The notes under the pieces: generated by a model
Told to the model about the DNA's origin: nothing
The model's input: the letters and a program-made list of their open reading frames with translations, nothing else
Database searches by the model: none
Part shown: positions 24,864-33,897 of the stretch, piece by piece
Position numbering within the stretch: position 1 is the stretch's first letter
How the letters are laid out: the number at the start of each line of letters is the position of its first letter
Translations under genes and position numbers: made by a program
From: an uncultured Acidobacteriia bacterium
Lineage (GTDB): Bacteria > Acidobacteriota > Terriglobia > Bryobacterales > Bryobacteraceae
Direction: 5' to 3'
DNA length: 64,000 bases
Assembly (NCBI GenBank): GCA_903909435.1
Contig: CAIVVT010000230.1
Location: forward strand, 26,180-90,179

Positions 24864-27278
24864 TTAGCGCTTCTCGAGGAAACGGCTGAGTCGCATGGAG
24901 TTGGCGATTACCGACAAACTTGAGAGCACCATCGCCCCAGCGGCGATAATCGGGTTCAAGACGCCTGTAATCGCGAGCACAATTCCAGCAGAGTTGTAGG
25001 CGAAGGCCCAAAACAAATTCTGGCCCACGATCCTGCGAGTGAACCGTGCGAGATCGAAGACGTCGATCACATGGGACAGCTTGGGGCTCATCAGCACCAC
25101 TGTCGAGGCTTGCATGGCGAGGTCTGCGCCGGAGCCCATGGCGATACCAAGACGCGCGGCGGCAAGCGCGGGTGCATCGTTCACCCCGTCGCCCAGCATG
25201 GCGACCGTGCGGCCCTCGCGCTGGAACGACTGGACAATGGCCGCCTTTTGCCCGGGTGTCGCTTCGGAACGGTGCTCGTCGGCACCGACGGCGTGTGCCG
25301 CCCAGCCGGTTGTCGCTTCGCTGTCGCCGGAAACGACAGCGACGCGGATTCCACGGGAGTGCAGTGACTCGATCAAGGGTCGGGCGTCGGGACGCAGCTC
25401 GTCGCCGAAAACCAGCAATCCCGCACGGCCCGCGACGCTCCACCAGGCGACTGTGCGCCCCATCCGCTCGTGCGCCAAGGCCACACTGAGTTGATTTGGA
25501 TTGAGTGCGATTCCCAGATCCGACATCAGGCGGCGGCTACCTATGGCGGCGCTTTGTCCTTGGACGTGCCCGGTGATGCCCAAGCCCTTCAGGACCTGGA
25601 CACCGGATGCGTCGTCGATCTTCAGGTTGAGTTCCTTCGCTCGAGCGACGACGGCTGCGCCCAACGGGTGTTCCGAATAGAGTTCCAGGCTAGCCAGGGT
25701 GTCCAGCACGGCCGCGTCGGCTTCCAGCAACCGAAAGTCGCCCCGCGTGATGGTGCCCGTCTTGTCCAGCACGACCATATCTATGCGGCGGATGGTCTCG
25801 AGCACGCGGCTGTCAGCCACCAGGATGCCGCGCCGGGAAGCGGCGCCCACCGCCGCCGTTACAGCGAGTGGGGTGGCGACGCCGAGGGCACACGGGCACG
25901 CGATCACCAGTACAGCGATCCCTCGCATGACCGCGTCGGCTGTTCCCAGACCCAGCGCCAGACCGCCGGCCACGGTCCAGGCGGCGACGAACATGACGAC
26001 CGGAACGAAGACTCGCGCGACGCGGTCGACCCTGCGCTCCAGGTTCGAACGGGTGGTGAGGGCGGCTTCGACGGCGCGGATCATATGGTTGAGGGTGCTC
26101 TCGGCGGAGGTCCGAGTGGCCCGCACTTCGAGCACGCTGCCGACGTTGAGGCTGCCGCAAGCCACGTTTGAGCCAACCTCGTTGAGGCGCGGTGCGGACT
26201 CGCCGGTGAGCACGGACTCATCGAGGTGGGACGAACCTGAGACGACCGTGCCGTCGGCAGGGATGCGCTCGCCCGCTTTTACGACGAAGAGCATGCCAGG
26301 CTGCAACGCCTCTACCGTCACGAAGCGTTCGCGTCCGCCAGCGAGCACTCGCGCCTTGTTTGGCATCATGCGGTAGAGCGAGGTGATCGAGGCTGAGGTA
26401 CGCAACTTCGCGCCGCGCTCAAGGAGTTTGCCCAGCAGCACCAGCGTGACGATTGCGCAAGCGGTGTCGAAGTAGTAGTGCCGCCCGTGAAGGAACGCCT
26501 GGGCCGCGCTGTAGAAGTACGCCGCGAGAATCCCGAGCGCGAGCAACGCTTCCATGCGCAGGGTCCGCTGACGCAGGCCGAGCGCGGCGATCCGCAGGAT
26601 CGGCCAGGCTGAGTAAAACACAGCGGGCGTCGTCAGCGCCAGCAGGACGAAGGGAACGAACCGGCCCGCCATTTCCCCGATGGGTTCCCAGTAGCTGGCG
26701 TAGATGGGCAGGCTGAACAGCATCACGTTCATCCATAGGAAGAACGCCACGCCTATGCGCAGCAGCATACTGCGGCGCTCCGCCTGGTCGGGCTCCGACT
26801 CGACGCTATACTCGTTCGCGCGGTAGCCCAAGGAAGCCACACGTTCCAGGATCCGGGAGGGTGGCAGGAACATCGGGCAGTAGCGCACGCGCAGCAGATC
26901 GGAGGCGAACATCACCTCTACGTCTGCGACTCCGTATTCGCCTTCGAGCGCGCGCTCGATGAGCCAGGCGCAGGAGGCGCACCACAGCCCCGAGAGACGG
27001 TACAGAACCTCGCGCGTCTCAGCATCGGACGGAATCGGGGGCCGCGCGACGTCCGGTGTGGAGATCAACCCCAGCTTGAGGCTCTCCCGAAACAAATCGC
27101 TGTCGCGAAAGTCGCCGCCACTGGCGAGCACCCCACTCTCGAGTAGAATCGCGTAGACGTTCATGCAGCCGAGGCAGCAAAATCGGCGGCGCTCGGCGTC
27201 GAACTGACGTTCCAGCGCACCCCGACTGCAGTCCAGTCCGCAGAGGTCGCACGCAAGGTGCGCGCCGGCCTCAGCCAT
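24864..27278 (-). CDS. ccoI: cbb3 oxidase copper-loading P1B-type ATPase CcoI (FixI)
   Basis: 804 residues. An N-terminal Cys-rich segment (CDLCGLDC and FCCLGC) is followed by a metal-binding domain with LWCASCAW (Cys100, Cys103), six to eight membrane helices with the CPC ion motif (461-463), the phosphorylation motif DKTGT (Asp505) and GDGVNDAP (Asp697). This layout is that of CcoI/FixI, which exports Cu(I) to the periplasm for assembly of the CuB site of cbb3 oxidase. The ATG overlaps the TGA of the preceding small gene (TGATG). It is the last gene of the long respiratory operon. Confidence 0.93.
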   Translation of the reverse strand: MAEAGAHLACDLCGLDCSRGALERQFDAERRRFCCLGCMNVYAILLESGVLASGGDFRDSDLFRESLKLGLISTPDVARPPIPSDAETREVLYRLSGLWCASCAWLIERALEGEYGVADVEVMFASDLLRVRYCPMFLPPSRILERVASLGYRANEYSVESEPDQAERRSMLLRIGVAFFLWMNVMLFSLPIYASYWEPIGEMAGRFVPFVLLALTTPAVFYSAWPILRIAALGLRQRTLRMEALLALGILAAYFYSAAQAFLHGRHYYFDTACAIVTLVLLGKLLERGAKLRTSASITSLYRMMPNKARVLAGGRERFVTVEALQPGMLFVVKAGERIPADGTVVSGSSHLDESVLTGESAPRLNEVGSNVACGSLNVGSVLEVRATRTSAESTLNHMIRAVEAALTTRSNLERRVDRVARVFVPVVMFVAAWTVAGGLALGLGTADAVMRGIAVLVIACPCALGVATPLAVTAAVGAASRRGILVADSRVLETIRRIDMVVLDKTGTITRGDFRLLEADAAVLDTLASLELYSEHPLGAAVVARAKELNLKIDDASGVQVLKGLGITGHVQGQSAAIGSRRLMSDLGIALNPNQLSVALAHERMGRTVAWWSVAGRAGLLVFGDELRPDARPLIESLHSRGIRVAVVSGDSEATTGWAAHAVGADEHRSEATPGQKAAIVQSFQREGRTVAMLGDGVNDAPALAAARLGIAMGSGADLAMQASTVVLMSPKLSHVIDVFDLARFTRRIVGQNLFWAFAYNSAGIVLAITGVLNPIIAAGAMVLSSLSVIANSMRLSRFLEKR

Positions 27279-27439
27279 CAACGGCTCCCTTGTGCGGCGC
27301 CCCCGCGCACGTGCCCCTGCTCATCGAGCATGATCGGATTCGCCTTCTTGGTTTCGATGTAGGCGAAAACCAGGATGCCTATGAACATGACAAAGATCCC
27401 GGCGAGGAACTTCGGCATAAACCCAGCGGACTTGTTCAT
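27278..27439 (-). CDS. Small single-TM protein between ccoG and ccoI
   Basis: 53 residues (MNKSAGFMPKFLAGIFVMFI...). One membrane helix at about residues 10-28 is followed by a charged cytosolic or periplasmic tail ending GHVRGGAAQGSR. The ATG overlaps the ccoG stop (ATGA) and its TGA overlaps the ccoI ATG, so it is clearly translated as part of the operon. It sits where FixH/CcoH often lies but is far shorter and lacks FixH features, and it does not resemble CcoS or CcoQ. It may be an assembly factor for the oxidase (inference from position). Confidence 0.7.
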   Translation of the reverse strand: MNKSAGFMPKFLAGIFVMFIGILVFAYIETKKANPIMLDEQGHVRGGAAQGSR

Positions 27440-28776
27440 GGCTTGTGTTCTCCCCTTAAAGGCATGATGAAGGTCGAGTCGAACGGGATCGCGCGTTCAC
27501 CGTTGTCTGGCATGGCGATGAGCTGAAAATGGTTGACATCAGTAGAGTTTTCGACCGCCGACGCGATGACGTCGAACTGCAATTCGGACACCGTGTCAGC
27601 CTTGATCGCCACCGGGTTCGGGGCGAGTGTGAGCGTTGCGCCGGGGAGTCCGTTGGTAGTCAGTTTAACGCTGATACCGCGTCTACTGCGATTGGCCAAA
27701 TTCACTCGGAAGCGGTTGTGAATTCGACCTTGCTCGTCGATCTTGTAGAGTTCCGTGCGCACGGGGTCGAACTGCACCATCATGGAGCGGCGCATGGAGA
27801 TCGCGACCGACAGAGCGCAGGCATAGGCCAGAATCACGAGCACAATGACCACGCGTTTGGCGTCGCGCAATCCGAGTTTGCTGTACCAGGGCGCGTTGGA
27901 CTCCAGCACCTCGCCCCGCTCGCCCCAGGCGTAATGGATCAGGGTCTTGTGCCCTAATCTGCGCAGGACGTCCGTGCAGGCATCTACGCACTCCCCGCAG
28001 TGGATGCACTCGATCTGGAAAGGCCCCTTGCGAATGTCGATGTCCATGTGGCAGATGCGGACGCACTTGCCGCACTGGATACAAGCGCCGTCCGGGTCGC
28101 GGTAGTGGACCAGCAGAGTGTTACGGTCGCCCAGCATGCCTTGCAGGTAGCCATAGGGGCACACGGTGGTGCAGAAGTGCTGCCGGACGAGCGTGAAATC
28201 GAGCAGCGTGATCAAGGTGACCACTGCGCCGGTGATGCCGCCGGCGGTGTGCAGGTCGAGCGAAGCGAGGCGTTGGAGCAGGTCGCGCGGCGCTACGAAA
28301 TAGGACGTAAACACAAAGGCCAGAAAGATGGATGCGACGGTGAGCACGGAAAGGAAGCTGATGCGCGCTACCCATTGCTTGCGCGCATCGGGCCAGCTAT
28401 AGAAATGCTTGTTCAGCCGGCGGGCAAAGAACCGTTCGACACCTTGCGACCACTCGCTGAAGATCATCTGCGGGCAGAGGTAGCTGCAGTACAGGCGCCC
28501 ATAGATCATGGACACGGCCACTAGCACGAACATCAGGAACATCAATGCGAAGAACACCGTAGCGAACTCGTTGATCCATAATTCGACTCCGAAGAAATAG
28601 AAGCGCTGGTTCGGGATGTCGAAGCGCATCACGTTGGTAAACGGGAGCGCCACAAACGCGAGCGTGCAGGCAGCGTGAATGAGCCTACGGATCTGGTGAT
28701 AGGTGCGATTCGGCGGAGGTAGGGGCGCGGAGCGCCGCTGCGCGGCTGAACGCGGACTGATGCCGAATGTGCTCAT
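27436..28776 (-). CDS. ccoG: cbb3 oxidase accessory ferredoxin CcoG (FixG, RdxA)
   Basis: 446 residues. About five membrane helices surround two Cys-rich 4Fe-4S motifs: CIQCGKCVRICHMDIDIRKG and CIHCGECVDACTDVLRR. The N-terminal part has YLCPQMIFSEWSQGVERFF and the middle TTVCPYGYLQGMLGDRNTL, typical of CcoG/RdxA. The C-terminal 120 residues form the FixG Ig-like domain. CcoG is linked to Cu(II) reduction during cbb3 oxidase maturation. It starts five bases after the TauE/DsbD-like gene. Confidence 0.95.
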   Translation of the reverse strand: MSTFGISPRSAAQRRSAPLPPPNRTYHQIRRLIHAACTLAFVALPFTNVMRFDIPNQRFYFFGVELWINEFATVFFALMFLMFVLVAVSMIYGRLYCSYLCPQMIFSEWSQGVERFFARRLNKHFYSWPDARKQWVARISFLSVLTVASIFLAFVFTSYFVAPRDLLQRLASLDLHTAGGITGAVVTLITLLDFTLVRQHFCTTVCPYGYLQGMLGDRNTLLVHYRDPDGACIQCGKCVRICHMDIDIRKGPFQIECIHCGECVDACTDVLRRLGHKTLIHYAWGERGEVLESNAPWYSKLGLRDAKRVVIVLVILAYACALSVAISMRRSMMVQFDPVRTELYKIDEQGRIHNRFRVNLANRSRRGISVKLTTNGLPGATLTLAPNPVAIKADTVSELQFDVIASAVENSTDVNHFQLIAMPDNGERAIPFDSTFIMPLRGEHKP

Positions 28777-28780
28777 AGAA

Positions 28781-29464
28781 TCAGTGATGACAACTCAAGC
28801 CGATGGTGACAGGCTTGAAGCCGTGCCACAACATTGCGGTGCCCATGAGCAGCATACTGACTGCCGTTAACGCATTGGACCAGCGCCCGAGGCGGGCTCC
28901 TAAAAACGAAGCGAACGAACCCAAGGCAAGCAGGGGTATGGACGTGGCAGCGCCGAACAGCGCCATGGTCAGTGCTCCGCCGGCAGCTCCGTCAGCGGTC
29001 ATGGCCTTCAGCAATGCCGCGTAGACGAGGCCGCACGGAAGCAGGCCCATGACTGCGCCGAGCAGCAGTCGACTGGCAGGTACAGACGAAGCTAACAACT
29101 TGGCGGCAACGCGCGATGGATAGCTCAACCAGCTTCCGGAGCCAATGCGCACGAGCGTTCCACGCCGCAGCAGGTCGGAGGCCACGATGGCCGCAACAAT
29201 CAGACACACGCCCGCGGCGAGCGAGGCGGCCTGGGCGATTCCAGCCAGCCGGCCTAGCGAGGTGACCAGCAATCCGGCCGCACCGGCAAGGGCTCCCAGC
29301 GCGGTGTAGGTGGCGATTCGCCCGGCGTTATAGCAGAGGTGCGAGCGCATTCCGCCGCCGCCCTTCAGGCTGTAGGACAACACCAAGGGACCGCACATCT
29401 GGGCGCAATGCAGGCTGCTAACCAGCCCCAATGCAAGCGGTGCCCAGAGGTCCATCCACATCAT
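28781..29464 (-). CDS. DsbD-like / TauE-SafE-type membrane protein of cbb3 cluster
   Basis: 227 residues with about six membrane helices. The N-terminal LGLVSSLHCAQMCGPLVLSYSL motif and GLLPCGLVYAALLKA match the COG2836 (DsbD_2-like, often annotated sulfite exporter TauE/SafE) proteins regularly found beside ccoG and ccoI. Role not firmly established; copper or thiol transport for oxidase assembly is suspected from context. The ATG overlaps the stop of the upstream flavoprotein gene (ATGA). Confidence 0.82.
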   Translation of the reverse strand: MMWMDLWAPLALGLVSSLHCAQMCGPLVLSYSLKGGGGMRSHLCYNAGRIATYTALGALAGAAGLLVTSLGRLAGIAQAASLAAGVCLIVAAIVASDLLRRGTLVRIGSGSWLSYPSRVAAKLLASSVPASRLLLGAVMGLLPCGLVYAALLKAMTADGAAGGALTMALFGAATSIPLLALGSFASFLGARLGRWSNALTAVSMLLMGTAMLWHGFKPVTIGLSCHH

Positions 29465-31404
29465 TTAGCAGGCGCCTCATAGAGGACCTTCGAGTTCTGC
29501 ACAGACACGGTGACGCACTCGCGATAGAACTGGAAGGTTTTCATCGAGATGGCGTGCGACGGGCAGCGCGAGGCGCACATGGCGCATCGGATGCACGTCG
29601 TTTCGTCCTTCATCATCACGCCGCCATAACCGTCCAATTCCTCGGCCGGCATAGCGAGGATCTGTTCTTCGGAGACGTCGAATTCCTGCGCCGCGGCGCG
29701 CAGCCAGCCGTCGTTGCGGATCAACTGGCTGATCGGTACCAGCCGGATCAGGTTCTCGGGGCAAACGTCGACGCAGCCATTGCAGGCCACGCAAATAGAA
29801 GTGTCGAAGACCGTGTTGACGTTGCAGCGCAGGCAGCGCGCAGCCTGACGGCGGGCGTCGGCCTCGGCATAGGAGACCTCGACGATTTCGAGGGAAGTGG
29901 CGCGAGCGCCTGCATCGAGCGAGGGAGGAAGCTCGCGTTCGTAACGCTGCCAGCCCTCGGCCATGGTGTAAGCCGCCGGCACCCAGTTCTTGCGCAGGGC
30001 GATGTCGGTGCGTGTGCCGCGTAGGAAGTCGTGCATGGAACGTGCGGCGATCTGCGCCGACGCAATGGCGTCGATAAACAGGCGCGGACCGTGGGCGATG
30101 TCGCCGCAGGCGAAGACGTCCGGCGCGCTGGTCTGGTAGGTCTCGCGGTTGACTTTGATCAAGCCGCGCTCCGTCTCAATCCCGTCGCTAGGAGAAAGGA
30201 ACGAGAGGTCCGAGCTTTGGCCGATCGCGAAGAGCACCGTATCGGCGGCGATGTCCTCGATTTGCGCGTCGTCGAACTCCGGCGCAAAGCGCCCTTCGGC
30301 GTTGAACACCGAAGTGCACTTGGTCGTACGCAAACCGGCAACTTTGCCGTCCTCGATCAGGATCTCGCGAGGGCCGCGGCGGTTGTGCAGGAAGAGACCT
30401 TCCTCTTCGCCCTCGACGATTTCGATTTCGTCGGCGGGCATCTCGTGCCGCGCCTCCAGGCAAACGATGTGCACTTCCTTGTCGCCGCTCAGGCGTAGCG
30501 CCGAACGCGCCACGTCGTAGGCCACCTGTTCGCCGCGCTCCATTTCGGACCGCGTGGCCGCATTGCTCAGCGCTTCGGCGGGACGCACGGCGGAGCGCGC
30601 CACGTCGTACGCCACGTTGCCGCCGCCGATCACGATGATGCGTTTGCCCATCGGCATGGGAGTGCCGGAGTTGAAGGCGCGCAGGAAATCCATGCCGTCG
30701 TAGACGTCTTCGGCATCCGCTCCGGGAACGTTCAAGCGGCGTCCTTTGGGCAGGCCGATCCCTAGGAAAATGGCCTTGAATCCCTGTTCTCGCAACCCTT
30801 CAAGGGTAAAGTCGCGACCCAGGCGCATGTTGCATTTCAACTCGACGCCGAGCGAGAGGATGGCCTCGATTTCGTGGCGCACCAGCTCGCGCGGGAGGCG
30901 GAAGACGGGAACGCCAACGGTCAGCATGCCGCCGGGTTCGGAGTACGCCTCGAACACCGTGACCTTGTAGCCGATCTGCGCCAGGTCGTGGGCCACGGTC
31001 AAACCCGAGACGCCTGCGCCGACGACGGAGACGCGCTCGAATTCGCCGCGATTGGGCGGCAGCATGCGCTGATCGCAGGCCTCACGGTAAGTACTGTAGT
31101 CGCCCGTCTCAGGTCCGAATTTGTCGGTTACAAAGCGCTTCAGTGCACGGATGCTAACCGGAGCGTCCAAACTGCCGCGACGGCAATTTGCCTCGCATGG
31201 CGCGCCGCACACCCGTCCACAAATGGATGCGAACGGGTTGGTGGCGCGCGCAATGCGATAGGCGTCTTCGTAACGGCCTTCGGCGATGGCGTTGACGTAG
31301 CCGCACGCGTCGGTGTGCACCGGGCAGGCGTGCCGGCACTTGACCATCTCCACCCAGTAGTCGGTGGCGTCGGGCAGGCGAATTTGATACAGGCCGGTGC
31401 TCAT
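29461..31404 (-). CDS. GltD-like NAD(P)-linked Fe-S flavoprotein
   Basis: 647 residues. N-terminal Cys-rich Fer4_20-type domain (CRHACPVH, CGRVCGAPCEANC), FAD-binding GAGVSGLTVAHDLAQIGYKVTVFE near residue 128, NAD(P)-binding VIGGGNVAYDVARSA near 262, and ACGDIAHGPR in the second FAD motif. The C-terminal part has CLRCNVNTVF and two ferredoxin motifs (CVACNGCVDVCPENL, CIRCAMCASRCPSH). It resembles the small subunit of glutamate synthase plus extra 4Fe-4S clusters, as in NADPH-dependent electron-bifurcating or quinone-linked enzymes. No glutamate synthase large subunit is nearby. A 30-codon duplication within the NAD(P) domain is seen. Inside the cbb3 operon it may supply electrons for maturation or respiration (inference). 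Confidence 0.85.
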   Translation of the reverse strand: MSTGLYQIRLPDATDYWVEMVKCRHACPVHTDACGYVNAIAEGRYEDAYRIARATNPFASICGRVCGAPCEANCRRGSLDAPVSIRALKRFVTDKFGPETGDYSTYREACDQRMLPPNRGEFERVSVVGAGVSGLTVAHDLAQIGYKVTVFEAYSEPGGMLTVGVPVFRLPRELVRHEIEAILSLGVELKCNMRLGRDFTLEGLREQGFKAIFLGIGLPKGRRLNVPGADAEDVYDGMDFLRAFNSGTPMPMGKRIIVIGGGNVAYDVARSAVRPAEALSNAATRSEMERGEQVAYDVARSALRLSGDKEVHIVCLEARHEMPADEIEIVEGEEEGLFLHNRRGPREILIEDGKVAGLRTTKCTSVFNAEGRFAPEFDDAQIEDIAADTVLFAIGQSSDLSFLSPSDGIETERGLIKVNRETYQTSAPDVFACGDIAHGPRLFIDAIASAQIAARSMHDFLRGTRTDIALRKNWVPAAYTMAEGWQRYERELPPSLDAGARATSLEIVEVSYAEADARRQAARCLRCNVNTVFDTSICVACNGCVDVCPENLIRLVPISQLIRNDGWLRAAAQEFDVSEEQILAMPAEELDGYGGVMMKDETTCIRCAMCASRCPSHAISMKTFQFYRECVTVSVQNSKVLYEAPAK

Positions 31405-31422
31405 AGACGTATCATGGAACGC

Positions 31423-31725
31423 TTAGTGATCGGATTTTCGGACGGCGTACGTAGCGGCAACGACGACGAATACGAACGCCAGCGCGGCCACGATATACAT
31501 CAACGGGTCGGCCGAAGTGGTCGCCCGGTTAAACGCCTGCACCAGCGGTCCGCGCTCGGAGTGAGTGGTCTCGCCGTTCATATAGATGACGAGATACGAG
31601 ACACTGCTAAGGCCGATTATGGGAAATGCGATCTTCAGGAATGTCGGGATCGGCTGGCCCTGCCGTTCGGTCATCCAACCGCCGGCGTATTCCTTCAGAA
31701 CTTCAGGTTTTTTCTCTTCGTTCAT
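31423..31725 (-). CDS. Two-TM small protein of the cbb3 operon
   Basis: 100 residues starting MNEEKKPEVLKEYAGG. Two membrane helices (about 28-46 and 75-93) are separated by a hydrophilic loop with GETTHSERGPLVQAFNRA. The start at 31725 is preferred over an upstream in-frame codon because that one would overlap the previous gene's 3' end. It is not recognised. The position just after ccoO and a CcoQ-like gene suggests an oxidase subunit or assembly factor; it holds no haem motif, so it cannot replace CcoP. Confidence 0.7.
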   Translation of the reverse strand: MNEEKKPEVLKEYAGGWMTERQGQPIPTFLKIAFPIIGLSSVSYLVIYMNGETTHSERGPLVQAFNRATTSADPLMYIVAALAFVFVVVAATYAVRKSDH

Positions 31726-31738
31726 CGCGGGTACCCTT

Positions 31739-31894
31739 TCAGTCCTCATCCATCATGCGGTGCTTGGGTTCTTCGCCTTGCTTGCCCCAGTAGCCGCTCT
31801 TCAAACTGCGGATCAGGAAGAAGAGCGACAGCAGGGTCATCAGCGCGAAGAATAGATAGGCGAAATAGACGCTCGGATACGTGTAGTCGTGCAT
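31739..31894 (-). CDS. Very small membrane protein, CcoQ-like by position
   Basis: 51 residues (MHDYTYPSVYFAYLFFALMT...). One membrane helix at about residues 8-30 is followed by a charged tail, SLKSGYWGKQGEEPKHRMMDED. It lies 12 bases after ccoO, where CcoQ/FixQ normally sits, and has the same size and topology, although the usual C-terminal FixQ motif is not clear. The acidic tail also recalls CcoS, but a better CcoS candidate occurs at 37476. Probably a cbb3 oxidase stabilising subunit. Confidence 0.65.
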   Translation of the reverse strand: MHDYTYPSVYFAYLFFALMTLLSLFFLIRSLKSGYWGKQGEEPKHRMMDED

Positions 31895-31906
31895 AGCGTC
31901 CGAGCC

Positions 31907-32476
31907 TCACTTCTCGTAGTCGTTATCGGGACGCCAGTTCTTGGCGCGGCCGAGCGTCTGGATGTAGGCGACAAGCGACTCGAACTCCTCTTTGTCCTCT
32001 ACGATCCAGGGGAAGGGCGGCATGATGGAGCCCTGCACCAGGTCGCGCGGGTTGCGGAAGTGAGTGCGGTGCCACTGCGTGTCGTACTTGCCGCCGACGC
32101 GCGAGAGGTCGGGGCCGGTGCGTTTGGTTCCGAACATGTGGGGATAGTCGTACACGAACTCATCCGGTGTGGAGACGGGCGAACGAACGCCCTTCCAGCC
32201 CGAGCGAATGGTGTCCGACAGGAGCGTGCGCGTCTGCTGGGTATGGCAATACCAGCAGCCCTCGCGCACGTAGATCGCGCGTCCCTTGAGTTGCTGCGGA
32301 GTGTAGTTGACCAGTTTCCCGGTAGGTCCCTTCGACGGATCGTTATTCTCGAAGGGCTTGGACCAGGTTTTGTCGATCATTGGCGGGGCGACCGTGGTGA
32401 GCAAGCCGCCGATGAAGAAGAAGACCGTGGAAAACGCGATGGCCCACGTTGCGCTGGTATCTGCTTTTCTTAGCAT
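31907..32476 (-). CDS. ccoO: cbb3 cytochrome oxidase subunit II, CcoO (FixO)
   Basis: 189 residues. One N-terminal membrane anchor (WAIAFSTVFFFIGGLLTTVAP) is followed by a monohaem cytochrome c domain with the haem motif EGCWYCHTQQTRTL and the axial-ligand region SIMPPFPW. This is the normal CcoO arrangement; it is slightly shorter than the 200-240 residues usual in proteobacteria. It passes electrons to CcoN. It starts 14 bases after ccoN ends. Confidence 0.95.
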   Translation of the reverse strand: MLRKADTSATWAIAFSTVFFFIGGLLTTVAPPMIDKTWSKPFENNDPSKGPTGKLVNYTPQQLKGRAIYVREGCWYCHTQQTRTLLSDTIRSGWKGVRSPVSTPDEFVYDYPHMFGTKRTGPDLSRVGGKYDTQWHRTHFRNPRDLVQGSIMPPFPWIVEDKEEFESLVAYIQTLGRAKNWRPDNDYEK

Positions 32477-32490
32477 TTCAAGTGCTCCTC

Positions 32491-33897
32491 TTATACGGTC
32501 TGCGCTTCATCGCGCGCCTGACCCAAGATCGTCGCCATTACGTTGTACACGAACGACACGATGCCCGCGAACATCAGGACTCCCGAGAAGAATCTGACCA
32601 ACCAGATCGGTTGCAGCGCCTTGACCGTGTCGATGAACGGAATCGCCGGATTGTTCCACTGCCAGCCCTGCCAGAAGCCGCCGAGCCAGAGCGTCACGAA
32701 GAAGCCCAACCCGCCGATCATCAGGAACCAGTAGCTCCAGTTGGCCAGCACTTCGGAGAACAACTTGCGTTGGAACAGGCGCGGCAGAGTGAAGTAGATG
32801 CCCGCGATGGCGAAGAAGGAGAACGCGCCGAGCAGCGCCATGTGCGCGTGGCCGGGGATCCAATCGGTCTTCGAGACGATCGCGTTCACGCTGCGCAGAC
32901 TGTGCATCGGGCCCTGGAAGCAGGTCAACAGATAGAACACCACGCCCGACATGAGGAACTTCAGCGGCACGCTCTCGCGGAGTTGGTGCCATTGGCCCTT
33001 CATGGTGGCGAAGAAGTTGTACACCGCGGCCCACACGGGGATCAGCAGCATGACCGAGAACGCGATGGAAATGGTCTGCAGCCATTGCGATATCGGTCCG
33101 TGGATCATATGGTGCGCGCCGGTCCAGACGTACACAAACGCCAGCGCCCAGAAGCCGATCATCGAGAGCCTGTGACTGTAAATGGGCGTATTCGACGACT
33201 TCGGAATGTAGTAGTAAGCGATCGCGAGTCCGACCGGCGTGAAGATTAGCCCCACGGCGTTGTGCACGTACATCCAATTCAGGTTTGCCTGGTTGGTACC
33301 GGTCGCGAACAGAACGGCGAAGTTGCCGGTGAGATAGACGAACGCGGTCCAAACCAGCGTCCCCATGATGTACCACAGCGACACGTACATCGCCTCGTAC
33401 TTACGGGCGAAGATGGTTGCGAAGATGTTGTAGGAGAACATGAGCCAGGCGATCACCACCAGGATGTCGAGGCCCATCGGCAGCTCGGCGTATTCTAATC
33501 CCTGGTTCATGCCCAGCGGCAAGGTTACCACCGCGCCCAGCACGATGATGTTCCACAGCACGGCTGTGGCCACGCCGAGTTTCTCGCTATACAGCTTGAC
33601 GGCGCATAGCCGGGGCACGATGAAGAACGTCAAGGCCATGTCGGCCGGCAGCAGCCAGCCGAACAACATGCCGTTCACGTGCAGCGGACGCAGCCGTCCG
33701 TAGGTGAGGTACTGCACGCTGCCCAGCAGGCTGGGCCAACAGAACTTTGCCGCAATCGTCAGGGCGATGATCCCGACGATAAAGAAGTAGGAAACCGAAC
33801 TGATCATGAACCACTTGGCCGTAGTGTCGCAGTGCTCGATGGCCGGCACGGTCCCACCCGCGCCGAGCGCCACACGGCCGCTAGTTTGCTCTGGCAT
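32491..33897 (-). CDS. ccoN: cbb3 cytochrome oxidase catalytic subunit I, CcoN (FixN)
   Basis: 468 residues with about 12 membrane helices. The expected histidine ligands are visible: [19 protein letters not shown] for the low-spin haem, [13 protein letters not shown] for CuB, and [19 protein letters not shown] near the end for the haems. CcoN reduces O2 to water at the haem b3-CuB centre. The start overlaps the stop of the heptahaem cytochrome gene by 17 bases. A CcoP gene, normally in the same operon, is absent. Confidence 0.96.
   Translation of the reverse strand: MPEQTSGRVALGAGGTVPAIEHCDTTAKWFMISSVSYFFIVGIIALTIAAKFCWPSLLGSVQYLTYGRLRPLHVNGMLFGWLLPADMALTFFIVPRLCAVKLYSEKLGVATAVLWNIIVLGAVVTLPLGMNQGLEYAELPMGLDILVVIAWLMFSYNIFATIFARKYEAMYVSLWYIMGTLVWTAFVYLTGNFAVLFATGTNQANLNWMYVHNAVGLIFTPVGLAIAYYYIPKSSNTPIYSHRLSMIGFWALAFVYVWTGAHHMIHGPISQWLQTISIAFSVMLLIPVWAAVYNFFATMKGQWHQLRESVPLKFLMSGVVFYLLTCFQGPMHSLRSVNAIVSKTDWIPGHAHMALLGAFSFFAIAGIYFTLPRLFQRKLFSEVLANWSYWFLMIGGLGFFVTLWLGGFWQGWQWNNPAIPFIDTVKALQPIWLVRFFSGVLMFAGIVSFVYNVMATILGQARDEAQTV

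Noticed and set aside
31739..31894. First considered as CcoS
   Set aside because: A better FixS match with the [16 protein letters not shown] tail lies at 37476-37685, so this gene was called CcoQ-like by position.
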